A DNA stretch of 64,000 nt, taken from positions 24,435,845 to 24,499,844 of the forward strand of contig NC_091323.1 of NCBI RefSeq assembly GCF_038502225.1, read 5' to 3'. The notes beneath the pieces are model-generated. The model did no database searches and was not told the DNA's origin. It saw nothing but the letters and a program-made list of their open reading frames with translations. This stretch comes from Cherax quadricarinatus (lineage: Eukaryota; Arthropoda; Malacostraca; Decapoda; Parastacidae). Below are positions 11,096 to 22,100 of this stretch, one piece after another; position 1 is the first letter of the stretch; every line of letters begins with the position of its first letter. The position numbers were made by a program, and so were the translations under genes.

Positions 11096-11521
11096 AAAAA
11101 AAATCTGATGGGAAGCAGCTGTATTCTCTTCTATCTCTAGCAACTGCCCTCTTCATTTTTTTCTTCCATTTGCAGTATCCACATTACTCGGTGACAATAC
11201 AAATACGTACAAACAATAATTTTGGACATATCTTTATGAGAAAGGGTCTGACTTGAAATCTGGCACATTATGGCTTTTGTAACATTGTACTGTGTTAACT
11301 TGCATGGAAGGGAACAATGAGATAAAATGAGGGAGCTTGTGTAAGAATAGTGTCCAGCCCATGGTTATCAGAAACATACTGGCTGGTAAGTATTGTAACT
11401 TGCTGTAATGAGAACACAGTATCACTTTTTTGGATTTGAATTTTAAATGTATAATCTTTTATATTTTTTTTTTTGCTAGGTTTACATTCATTGTCTTGGA
11501 GTGCAAGAGGTAATTATTATA
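11096..11521. other. Intron sequence, no feature recognised
   Basis: AT-rich sequence without a supported coding region or repeat. The TA duplication of the next MITE is at 11520-11521. Confidence 0.4.
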
Positions 11522-11724
11522 CAGTGGACCCCCGGTTTACGATATTATTTCATTCCAGAAGTATGTTCAGGTGCCAGTACTGAATGAATTTGTTCCCATA
11601 AGGAATATTGTGAATTAGCTTAGTCCATTTCAGACCCCCAAACATACATGTACAAACGCACTTACATAAATACACTTACATAATTGGTCACATTGGGAGG
11701 TGATCACAAAGCGGGGGTCCACTG
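11522..11724. mobile_element. MITE, Tigger/mariner-like, 203 bp
   Basis: TA duplication at both sides. The left end cagtggacccccggtttac and the right end gcgggggtccactg are inverted repeats. The body has the blocks cataaggaatat and ttacataa-type repeats. The copy at 30208-30410 has the same length, in opposite orientation. Confidence 0.9.
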
Positions 11725-12339
11725 TATTTGTGGGAGAATCGCCAAGCCTGTAATAGTTATAGTGCCTGGGGAATGGAAGGTAACAAAGTTTGGTTCAAGG
11801 AAGGGAAGCATTGCTTCCCATATTACTACCTCATATTTATTTTAAATACTATCAATTGATATTACTTACTAAAATTAATAATTGTCATTTTTACTATAAT
11901 TTCAATTTACTCTTAACATTTTTGACATTTAATAACCATTACTTGTCTAATTACCTTTACCTGTTTTAATACCACATTTACTATCTTAGAGTACTCTTAA
12001 TTACCTTGTACTGCCATATAACCTCTAGTATAACTACCAGTGCAATATTGAATGAAATAAACATTACTTTTTCACGTTTTTGTAATCATTATTACTTACT
12101 AAAATTTTATTAAACACCTTATTTACTACCAGTCAATTTTACTTTTGTACATTAAACATTATTTTAAACTTCCCATAACATTTTGTTGCCAAATTTTCAA
12201 GTTTGTATATTCAACTCCAACCTTTATATTATCCTTTGTACCTGTGTACCTGTCTACCATCTTACTATCATATTATAACCAAGACATTACCCTTGTTATT
12301 TTTTACTATTATTCTTTTGGTACTTTAATTGTGAATTAT

Positions 12340-13200
12340 ATTTTGTCAATTTAAATCTAGTTATACTCCTGATCTTGTCAACAACCTATACCAGACTCTA
12401 GTGCAATTGCAAGTACCATTTCAATTTTTTTTTTTTTTTTTTTTTTTATTATCACACTGGCCGATTCCCACCAAGGCAGGGTGGCCCGAAAAAGAAAAAC
12501 TTTATATTATAAGTTTATATTATAATTCCTACTCTAAGATTGTTTTCATATCTTAGTGACTATATTGTGTGTGCAATTAGTGTATATTTCAATTATATTA
12601 TTGTTCAAGGCCCTTAACTATCTTCTGCTAACTACTACCAACTACCTCATATATTTTTTTTTTTCTACTTTTTTTATTCTTTTGCTACCTTAACTTGTAT
12701 ATTTTATCTTGTCAATTTAAATCTAGTTATACTCTAATTCTTGTAAACAACTTATATAACACCTTAGTGCAATTACAATTGAGAGTCTTGTGCCTTTATA
12801 TTATTAGATTAAACTCGGTACTATAGTCAATACCAAATTCATTATATTAGACCATATTGCAATTACTAGTGAGAGACTGGTGCTTTTTTTTAATTTGTAT
12901 TTTTATATTATTAGATTAAATCTAGTTGTACTATAGCTCATTCTAGCTCAAAACATAGACTCCACAAAAGTCATTATATTAGACCTTAATGCAATTATTT
13001 GATTACCACTTTATTGTTGACCACAACTTATATTAGTCCCTTTTATATTATAATTTTATATTATAATTCTAACTTTAAAGAATTACCTTTAAAGTACTAC
13101 CTACTATCATATTCCCAAGCTCCATTATTTGATCATCACTTTATTTGTTCACCACAAATTATTTTAGTCCCTTTTTTATTGTCTCCTTTATTTTAGCTTT
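12340..13200 (+). repeat. Degenerate tandem-like blocks in the LINE leader
   Basis: A block with the core tttaaatctagttatact recurs near 12353 and 12716. Looser versions (taaactcggtactatag, taaatctagttgtactatag) start near 12809 and 12914. Each is followed by a tagtgcaatt or ttgcaatt segment. The last three are spaced about 94 and 105 bp apart. A second motif (ttagtcccttttttatt type) occurs near 13033 and 13167. The layout recalls monomeric promoter repeats of some LINE 5' UTRs; that role is an inference. Confidence 0.5.
12428..12505 (-). mobile_element. RTE 3' tail fragment in the LINE leader
   Basis: A poly-T run (12425-12447) is followed by attatcacactggccgattc and the block ccaccaaggcagggtggccc. 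This is the minus-strand end of the older RTE subfamily also seen at 41030 and 44868. Only the last ~75 bases of the element are present. Confidence 0.8.
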
Positions 13201-13321
13201 AAAAAACTACCTTAGCTCATTATTTTTACATTTGTTAAATAATTCAGGTGCTATTTTTTTAGCTTTAGAATATTTACTTTGTTTTATACTTAATTCTAAC
13301 TATAGATTCACTACAAATCTT

Positions 13322-16273
13322 ATGATTACAAGCATTGATCCTGATACCAACCTCTTATTTAATGACTTAAATGATTCAAACAGTTACTGTAATTACTACA
13401 CAGCAGAACAATCAAAGGCACTTCTCAGAGCCAACAACAACATAACTATCTTTAACTACAATATCAGATCTTTAAGCAAGCATTACGATGACCTCTTAGC
13501 ATTACTAAATGCCTTGCATGCCAATATGTCCATCATTACACTAACTGAAACCTGGCTAAAGCCTGATACTACAGATGTCTATGCCATTCCTGGTTACACA
13601 GCCATACACAACTGTAGGCCAGACCAACAAGGGGGTGGCACAGCTATATACTACTCAGACCAACTAGAATGTATCACTAATACTTGCACAAGGGATGAAC
13701 ATGGGGAATATATAATAGCCAAATTCAAATCCAAATACCTACAAAAACCTCTCACAGTGATAAACATCTACAGAGTTCCACAATCAAACAGCCAATTTAG
13801 TCAAAACCTAGGAAGTATGACAACTGATGCACGCATGCACAAAGATCACTTACTACTCTCAGGTGACTTCAATATAAATCTCCTGCAAGACCAGGACCCA
13901 CACGTTACTGAATTCACAAACACAATGAGTAACTGCATGTTGCTACCAACAGTGACAAAACCTACAAGAGTTACGGAGACTAGTGTTTCCCTACTTGACC
14001 ACATATGGACCAACACCATATCCCCTTTAAAATCAGGCATAATTACAGATAATACCACAGACCACTACCCTACTTTCCTCATAACAACTCTTGGTAAAAT
14101 ACCCCAAGACACTACTAAAGTCACCTTCAGACTTCACAATGAGGCAGCCATTAATAACTTCACAACAGCAGTAACAAACATTGACTGGCACACTGAGCTA
14201 GAAATCTATACAGATATTGACGAATGTTTTAATAATTTTCTAAAAAAGACCCAATACCTTTATAACAAGCACTGCCCTAAAAAAACTAAACAGATGACAG
14301 CTAAGAGACTGAACAGTCCCTGGCTAACACCCAGCATTCTCAAATCCATAAATACGAAACACCGATATGAAAAACAGTACAGAATGGGTCACATAACCAG
14401 AGACCAAACAAAACGTTACTCGTCAATCCTAACCAGCCTGATAAGAAGGGCAAAAAAATTGTATTATGAGAACAGATTATCCAACTTACGAGGTGATATA
14501 AAAAAGACCTGGAAAACCCTATCAGAAATTCTGGGAACAAAAAAGATATCACGAAATAGCAAAATAAAATTAGCAAAATCAGATGAACCCCAACTCCCAC
14601 CAACAGAAACAGCAAACAGACTCAATGATTTCTTCTCCACTATAGGACAAAACCTTGCCAATAAAATCCCAAGCTCAGATACCCCACCAAATGACTACCT
14701 CACTGGCAACTACCCGAACACACTGTTCCTAGCTCCGGCTAACCCATACGAAGTCTCCCTTATTATCAACGCACTAAAAAACAAGGCAGGAGATTTAAAT
14801 ACCTTACCACCCTTTACATACAAAAAAGCGTCACAAGTACTATTACCAATCATTGCAACACTCTTTAACAAATCCATTGAATCCTCCACCTTCCCTACAG
14901 CTCTCAAAATAGCAAGGGTCACCCCGATCCATAAAGGAGGAGACCAAAGAGAGTTGAATAACTATAGGCCAATATCCAATTTACACCCTCTCTCAAAAAT
15001 CTTCGAAAAATTAATTCATAAACGAATCTACTCCTACCTCATCTCCCAAAACATTCTCAACCCCTGCCAATTTGGATTCAGGCCTAATAAAAATACTAAT
15101 GATGCTATTATACACATGCTAGAACATATATACACTGCAATAGAGAAAAAAGAAGTCCCACTGGGGATCTTCATTGACTTACGTAAAGCTTTTGATACAG
15201 TTGACCATGACTTGCTCCACGTAAAATTGTCACACTATGGTATTAGAGGGCACTCCCTCAACTACCCCAAGTCATACCTCAGCAACAGAAGCCAATGTGT
15301 GTACGCAAATGGGGCAAGCTCTTCCGCTCAACCAATTACAGTTGGTGTCCCACAGGGAAGTGTCCTTGGCCCTCTTCTCTTTCTCCTATACATAAATGAC
15401 CTACCAAATGCTTCGCAATTACTCAAACCCACACTTTTTGCAGATGACACTACATACGTCTTCTCTCACCCGAGCCCAGTCACGCTAGCCAATACTGTAA
15501 ACACCGAATTACAGAAAATATCTACCTGGATGAGGACTAACAAACTTACACTAAACATTGACAAAACCTACTTCATTCAGTTTGGAAACAGAGCTACAGA
15601 TGTACCTCTTAACATAACGATAAACAGATCACCTATCACAAAGCTAACAGAGGGAAAATTCTTAGGAATCCACCTTGATAATAGACTCAAATTTCATACA
15701 CATATACAACAAATTTCTAAGAAAATTTCCAAGACTGTAGGCATACTATTGAAGATACGGTACTATGTTCCACAGTCAGCCCTCCTGGCCCTTTATCACT
15801 CTCTTATTTACCCCTATCTCACCTATGGAATTTGTGCATGGGGCTCAACAACAATTAACCATCTCAGACCACTAATTACCCAACAAAAGGCTGCAGTTAG
15901 AATGATAACAAATTCTCACTACAGGCAGCACACTCCACCAATATTCAAAACACTCAACCTACTCACCATACAAAACATCCATACTTATTTCTGCACCTAT
16001 TACATACATAGAACACTTAACTCTGATATTAACCCTCCCCTCAAACATCTCCTTGCCAACCTCAACAGAACACACGACCATAACACAAGGCACAGATCAC
16101 TCTTTGATGTTCCTCGTGTCCATCTCGCGCTATGCAAAAACTCAATGCACATAAAAGGCCCTAAAATCTGGAATTCATTACCTGTAAATATAAAAGAAAC
16201 ACTACCTGTTTATAAATTCAAGTCTCTTCTCAAAGATCACTTACTCACTCAAAACCAAATAAATACTGAATAA
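13322..16273 (+). CDS. LINE ORF: AP endonuclease and reverse transcriptase (983 aa)
   Basis: An apurinic-type endonuclease plus reverse transcriptase that nicks target DNA and copies the element RNA onto it. The frame is open from 13145, but I choose the ATG at 13322 (MITSIDPDTNLLFNDL) because the earlier part is hydrophobic AT-rich leader. Endonuclease motifs: FNYNIRSL, LTETWL, YRVP, LSGDFNINL, LLDHIW and TTDHYPTF. Reverse-transcriptase motifs: VTPIHKGG, NNYRPISNL, FGFRPNKNTND, IDLRKAFDTVDHD, GVPQGSVLGPLLF, the catalytic FADDTTYV and FLGIHLDNRLKF. The C-terminal domain has a NTRHRSLFDVPR block. No stop or frameshift is present, unlike the copies at 583-4384, so this may be a recently active element. 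The family tells CR1 from Jockey poorly by eye. Confidence 0.92.
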   Translation: MITSIDPDTNLLFNDLNDSNSYCNYYTAEQSKALLRANNNITIFNYNIRSLSKHYDDLLALLNALHANMSIITLTETWLKPDTTDVYAIPGYTAIHNCRPDQQGGGTAIYYSDQLECITNTCTRDEHGEYIIAKFKSKYLQKPLTVINIYRVPQSNSQFSQNLGSMTTDARMHKDHLLLSGDFNINLLQDQDPHVTEFTNTMSNCMLLPTVTKPTRVTETSVSLLDHIWTNTISPLKSGIITDNTTDHYPTFLITTLGKIPQDTTKVTFRLHNEAAINNFTTAVTNIDWHTELEIYTDIDECFNNFLKKTQYLYNKHCPKKTKQMTAKRLNSPWLTPSILKSINTKHRYEKQYRMGHITRDQTKRYSSILTSLIRRAKKLYYENRLSNLRGDIKKTWKTLSEILGTKKISRNSKIKLAKSDEPQLPPTETANRLNDFFSTIGQNLANKIPSSDTPPNDYLTGNYPNTLFLAPANPYEVSLIINALKNKAGDLNTLPPFTYKKASQVLLPIIATLFNKSIESSTFPTALKIARVTPIHKGGDQRELNNYRPISNLHPLSKIFEKLIHKRIYSYLISQNILNPCQFGFRPNKNTNDAIIHMLEHIYTAIEKKEVPLGIFIDLRKAFDTVDHDLLHVKLSHYGIRGHSLNYPKSYLSNRSQCVYANGASSSAQPITVGVPQGSVLGPLLFLLYINDLPNASQLLKPTLFADDTTYVFSHPSPVTLANTVNTELQKISTWMRTNKLTLNIDKTYFIQFGNRATDVPLNITINRSPITKLTEGKFLGIHLDNRLKFHTHIQQISKKISKTVGILLKIRYYVPQSALLALYHSLIYPYLTYGICAWGSTTINHLRPLITQQKAAVRMITNSHYRQHTPPIFKTLNLLTIQNIHTYFCTYYIHRTLNSDINPPLKHLLANLNRTHDHNTRHRSLFDVPRVHLALCKNSMHIKGPKIWNSLPVNIKETLPVYKFKSLLKDHLLTQNQINTE

Positions 16274-16871
16274 CTGAACCTTATAAATTGTATATCCTAA
16301 ATGTTACTCACAATTATATCACACAAATGTTAAACCTAGGACCCAATCTAACTTTATTTTTTTAAATACACTACCTAACAGAATACTCCATTCGACTGAA
16401 TGTACAGCAATGCGTGCAACCATATGACCTGTCTTTGTAATACTCATTTGTGCTTTATAGTTATCTGTTTACAATAATGTTTTATCACTGATTTCATCAT
16501 TGCTTAGTTAATCTTAAGTTAATTTTAAGCCAGCCCATAATGCTATGCATATAAGTGGCTTTGGCATGCTGCTCTTACCTGTATTTTTTTGTACCTCTGT
16601 ATGTATGCTAAAATTACTAAATAAATAAATAAATAAATTGCTCTGGTTCCTTGTATCAACAGCCCTTCACCAGTATCAAGGCACCTTCCCTAAAGGATGA
16701 AAGAAGTGTAGAGAGACTGATCTTTCATGAAGTAATGTAGTACCATAATACTGGATAATTCTTTAAAGGCTCTTAAATATAATTTTATTATATTCAGTTG
16801 CTATTACACTGTTATGTGAATCAATGAAATGGAAGGATTCAGCAAATCAGTAATGACTGTGTATTTTACAG

Positions 16872-16980
16872 CAACAAGTCATCCTTACTGTGTTGTGAGA
16901 GTTTCGGGAATTAGTGAAACCTTCAAGACCAGAGTCGTAAATAGTACTCTTGCACCATCTTGGGAGTCTAAGTTTAACAC
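16872..16980 (+). CDS. UNC13-like gene, exon c (C2A, Ca-loop 1 region)
   Basis: Acceptor ttttacag, donor ac|gtaaga. The 109 bases continue phase 1 and end in phase 2. With the base from the previous exon they read ATSHPYCVVRVSGISETFKT and then RVVNSTLAPSWESKFN. This is the C2 segment S-x-P-Y-C, the strand, the K-T-R/V-x-x-x-T-L-x-P-x-W block and the next strand. In calcium-binding C2 domains the Tyr-Cys is usually preceded by SDP; here the Asp is replaced by His (SHPYC). Confidence 0.88.
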
Positions 16981-17640
16981 GTAAGACGCTTTTCTTTCAC
17001 TTTTTGATTGCTGTATTTCGTGTTAATAAATTTAGTGCATTTCCCAATTGGGTTTGCATTGTACGATTAGCTCACGTTAGGTTATTATTTATTCTCCATA
17101 CTGTATAATCTGTACTGTGCTTTATTGAACATAGTAAATTTATTCAGTGCAATATAATATATATTAGCCATTCATGCACTGAATTTGCAGTTATTAATAT
17201 CATTTCTTGTAAAGTTGTATGTGGAAAATATACATGGACAAAATTTAATGTCCTAATAGGCAGTTGGACACATGCCCCTGTAATTTCCACACATAGAACC
17301 TTTATTAATTGCTTGTGACATGGGTACAACACATTATTCCAGGTTATGAGAGATAATTACTTCAAATACGATGGACCCACAACAGATAGGTAGGCGTTTC
17401 CTGCACAACCGCATTAATGTCCAATTCTGATGTAAAAAAAAATAAGCGCTGAATTGGAATCAGGTAATTTTGTCAGTACGTATTGATCAAATCCTCTCCA
17501 CTGACAGCCAGCGTCCTTCATCAACTATAATTTAAGATATAGTAAGGTAAAAATGTACAGATAATTGTGAAATTATAATCTCTGGTGCAGCATTACCCAT
17601 TATCTGTAAAGGGCATGTAACACATTAAGCTGCATTAACA
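16981..17640. other. Intron sequence, no feature recognised
   Basis: Intronic, AT-rich, no supported coding region or repeat. The intervening 16639-16871 stretch before exon c is likewise unremarkable. Confidence 0.4.
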
Positions 17641-17645
17641 ACTAG

Positions 17646-17850
17646 TAAATAAATTTATTTAGGCACAGGTACACAAGTATAATTATCATGCATAGTAATG
17701 TGTGTAAATTACCTTGGATGTCCCAAAAAGTCAGCTACTTATTTTCACTGGGGTACAGGTATACATGGGTACAATTATCATACTTAATAATGTGTGTAAA
17801 GTATCTGGGATAACCCAGTAGTCAGTGATTTACTTCCATTGGGTTATAGT
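17646..17850 (-). mobile_element. SINE-like repeat, same family as 3569-3775
   Basis: Contains two diverged versions of the block seen at 3569-3775: 'taaataaatttatttaggcac...atgtcccaaaaagtcag' and, about 100 bp on, 'tacaggtatacatgggtac...gataacccagtagtcag'. The family core is therefore partly duplicated within this copy. No coding capacity. Boundaries approximate. Confidence 0.6.
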
Positions 17851-18354
17851 TAATGAAGGAAGGTAGTGATACGTGGTGGTGGTGGTAGCCTGCCGGGTGT
17901 TTGTACAGGCATCTGACAGGTATTGTATTGTGCCTACTATATCCAACTTGGCCTAGTAAGGCCACTTCATCCCCTTCAAGATCAATAAGCAATTATACCT
18001 ATATAATGTAAGCTACCAAAAATTTCCTTTTCTTTTATGAAATAAGCACTTAAAATTAAAAAATTTTTTTGGAGGTGTCAGCTGCTTAAATATGAGAGGA
18101 ATGATAACTTCAAACAGCACAGTATGTATACAGATTGCTGGCAGACCATATCATAGATAGTAAGAGGTAGGTATTAAACTTAGGAATAATTGTCAGAGGC
18201 TCTGTCATTTGGAAATTACAATGGCAAATGCATCAAAGGCAAGGAGGATGACAGTAGGTTATGAGAACTGATAGTAGTGACTCGGTACCACATAACACTG
18301 ATATAACATTGCAGTGGCATAAAGAATAATGTAAATACATAAGTTAGTTCCTGA

Positions 18355-18520
18355 TTATTGTAAATTGTTTACTGTAATTTTTAACACTGAACCTTTCATT
18401 GGTTGTTAATTTTAAGTTAATTTTAAGCCTGCCCATAATGCTCTGTATACAAGAGGCTTTTGCCATGTACACCCAACTACTATAATCCATTGTACAACTA
18501 TGTATCGTGTCCAAATAAAC
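18355..18520 (+). mobile_element. CR1/Jockey-group LINE, 3' UTR fragment
   Basis: Carries the 3' UTR signature of the LINE at 13322-16273 (ttaagttaattttaagcc, tgcccataatgct, aagaggcttttgccatg) and ends in ccaaataaac where the element tail is expected. The TA microsatellite starts at the next base. Confidence 0.8.
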
Positions 18521-18729
<209 letters not shown>

Positions 18730-18756
18730 TTAATTAATATGCTTATTCTCTTGCAG

Positions 18757-18804
18757 TGGAATTCCAGCAGCAATACGTGATACTAAGCTTACTGTGGAAG
18801 TCTG
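18757..18804 (+). CDS. UNC13-like gene, exon d (C2A middle strands, 48 bp)
   Basis: A tiny exon between ctcttgcag and tctg|gtgagt. With the two bases carried from the previous exon it reads [26 protein letters not shown] is the strand before calcium loop 3 of a C2 domain. It fits phase 2 on entry, and its last two bases (tg) are completed by the first base of the next exon. Its acceptor lies only 30 bp after a long TA repeat. Confidence 0.86.
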
Positions 18805-19130
18805 GTGAGTGAGATGCTTCCGTGTATCTCTGTGTTTTAGGTACACTTGAAAATTGCATTTGAAAAGTATGAGTGTTGCTCTGGTTCAACACACATGCTG
18901 TTCTGAATGTGCAGTGTATTATATGATACGTACTTAAAATCTGTTGCATGTTGTACCTTGTCTTTACCCATTTGTAATAAAGTACTTGGTGATGCATGAT
19001 AAAACTGGATGTATTTTGGTCACTGGGTGATCTGAGAAAGGTATCCCTGTCTTCCATTAACCTTTACCTCAGTGTATGCAATAGGAATAATAAGAGGGCG
19101 GTCATACAATACCAGTGAAGTAAAATATAA

Positions 19131-22100
19131 TTTTTTTTTTTTTTTTTTTTCAACAAGTCGGCCGTCTCCCACCGAGGCAGGGTGACCCAAAAAAGAAAGA
19201 AAATCCCCAAAAAGAAAATACTTTCATCATCATTCAACACTTTCACCACACTCGCACATTATCACTGTTTTTGCAGAGGTGCTCAGAATACAACAGTCTA
19301 GAAGCATACACATATAAAGATACACAACATATCCCTCCAAACTGCCAATATCCCAAACCCCTCCTTTAAAGTGCAGGCATTGTACTTCCCATTTCCAGGA
19401 CTCAAGTCCGACTATATGAAAATAACCGGTTTCCCTGAATCCCTTCACTAAATATTACCCTGCTCACACTCCAACAGATCGTCAGGTCCCAAGTACCATT
19501 CGTCTCCATTCACTCCTATCTAACACGCTCACGCACGCTTGCTGGAAATCCAAGCCCCTTACCCACAAAACCTCCTTTACCCCCCTCTCTCCAACCCTTT
19601 CGAGGACGACCCCTACCCCGCCTTCCTTCCCCTATAGATTTATATGCTTTCCATGTCATTCTACTGTGATCCATTCTCTCTAAATGACCAAACCACCTCA
19701 ACAACCCCTCTTCTGCCCTCTGACTAATACTTTTATTAACTCCACACCTTCTCCTAATTTCCACACTCCGAATTTTTTGCATAATATTTACACCACACAT
19801 TGCCCTTAGACAGGACATCTCCGCTGCCTCCAACCGTCTCCTTGCTGCTGCATTTACCACCCAAGCTTCACACCCATATAAGAGTGTTGGTACTACTATA
19901 CTTTCATACATTCCCTTCTTTGCCTCCATAGATAACGTTTTTTGACTCCACATATACCTCAACGCACCACTCACCTTTTTTCCCTCATCAATTCTATGAT
20001 TAACCTTATCCTTCATAAATCCATCCGCCGACACGTCAACTCCCAAGTATCTGAAAACATTCACTTCTTCCATACTCCTCCTCCCCAATTTGATATCCAA
20101 TTTTTCTTTATCTAAATCATTTGACACCCTCATCACCTTACTCTTTTCTATGTTCACTTTCAACTTTCTACCTTTACACACATTCCCAAACTCATCCACT
20201 AACCTTTGCAATTTTTCTTTAGAATCTCCCATAAGCACAGTATCATCAGCAAAAAGTAACTGTGTCAATTCCCATTTTGAATTTGATTCCCCATAATTTA
20301 ATCCCACCCCTCTCCCAAACACCCTAGCATTTACTTCCTTTACAACCCCATCTATAAATATATTAAACAACCATGGTGACATTACACATCCCTGTCTAAG
20401 ACCTACTTTTACCGGGAAGTAGTCTCCCTCTCTTCTACACACCCTAACCTGAGCCTCACTATCCTCATAAAAACTCTTTACAGCATTTAATAACTTACCA
20501 CCTATTCCATATACTTGCAACATCTGCCACATTGCTCCTCTATCCACTCTATCATATGCCTTTTCTAAATCCATAAATGCAATAAAAACCTCCCTATCTT
20601 TATCTAAATACTGTTCACATATATGCTTCAATGTAAACACCTGATCTACACATCCCCTACCCACTCTAAAACCTCCTTGCTCATCTGCAATCCTACATTC
20701 TGTCTTACCTCTAATTCTTTCAATTATAACCCTACCGTACACTTTTCCTGGTATACTCAGTAAGCTTATTCCTCTATAATTTTTACAGTCTCTTTTGTCC
20801 CCTTTCCCTTTATATAAAGGGACTATACATGCTCTCTGCCAATCCCTAGGTACCTTCCCCTCTTTCATACATTTATTAAACAAAAGTACCAACCACTCCA
20901 ACACTATATCCCCCCCTGCTTTTAACATTTCTGTCATGATCCCATCAGTTCCAGCTGCTTTACCCCCTTTCATTTTACGTAATGCCTCACGTACCTCCCC
21001 CACACTTACATTCTGCTCTTCTTCACTCCTAAAAGATGGTATACCTCCCTGACCAGTGCATGAAATTACTGCCTCTGTTTCTTCCTTAACATTTAAAAGT
21101 TCCTCAAAATATTCTCGCCATCTACCCAATACCTCCATCTCCCCATCTACTAACTCCCCTACTCTGTTTTTAACTGACAAATCCATATTTTCCCTAGGCT
21201 TTCTTAACTTGTTTAACTCGCTCCAAAATTTTTTCTTATTTTCATTAAAATTTCTTGACAGTGCCTCTCCCACTCTATCATCTGCTCTCCTTTTGCACTC
21301 TCTCACCACTCTCTTTACCTTTCTTTTACTCTCCATATACTCTGCTCTTCTTATAACACTTCTGCTTTGTAAAAACCTCTCATAAGCTACCTTTTTCTCT
21401 TTTATCACACCCTTTACTTCATCATTCCACCAATCACTCCTCTTTCCTCCTGCCCCCACCCTCCTATAACCACAAACTTCTGCCCCACATTCTAATACTG
21501 CATTTTTAAAACTATTCCAACCCTCTTCAACCCCCCCACTACTCATCTTTGCACTAGCCCACCTTTCTGCCAATAGTCGCTTATATCTCACCCGAACTTC
21601 CTCCTCCCTTAGTTTATACACTTTCACCTCCCTCTTACTTGTTGTTGCCACCTTCCTCTTTTCCCATCTACCTCTTACTCTAACTGTAGCTACAACTAAA
21701 TAATGATCCGATATATCAGTTGCCCCTCTATAAACATGTACATCCTGGAGCCTACCCATCAACCTTTTATCCACCAATACATAATCTAATAAACTACTTT
21801 CATTACGTGCTACATCATACCTTGTATATTTATTTATCCTCTTTTTCATAAAATATGTATTACTTATTACCAAATTTCTTTCTACACATAGCTCAATTAA
21901 AGGCTCCCCATTTACATTTACCCCTGGCACCCCAAATTTACCTACTACTCCCTCCATAACATTTTTACCCACTTTAGCATTAAAATCCCCAACCACCATT
22001 ACTCTCACACTTGATTCAAAACTCCCCACGCATTCACTCAACATTTCCCAAAATCTCTCTCTCTCCTCTACACTTCTCTCTTCTCCAGGTGCATACACGC

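Larger units (their letters stand above)
11830..16638 (+). mobile_element. CR1/Jockey-group LINE, intact coding copy
   Basis: A complete-looking LINE: a long AT-rich leader (about 11830-13321, left edge not determined), a single uninterrupted protein gene (13322-16273), a 3' UTR with the family block aagttaattttaagcc, and a tail of AAAT repeats ending near 16638. No ORF1 with a recognisable gag-like domain is visible upstream. It lies in the sense direction inside the second visible intron. A 3' tail of an RTE element (12428-12505) has landed in the leader. Confidence 0.85.

Noticed and set aside
14340..14661. Minus-strand hydrophobic frames (91 and 65 codons)
   Set aside because: Antisense shadows of the intact LINE ORF.
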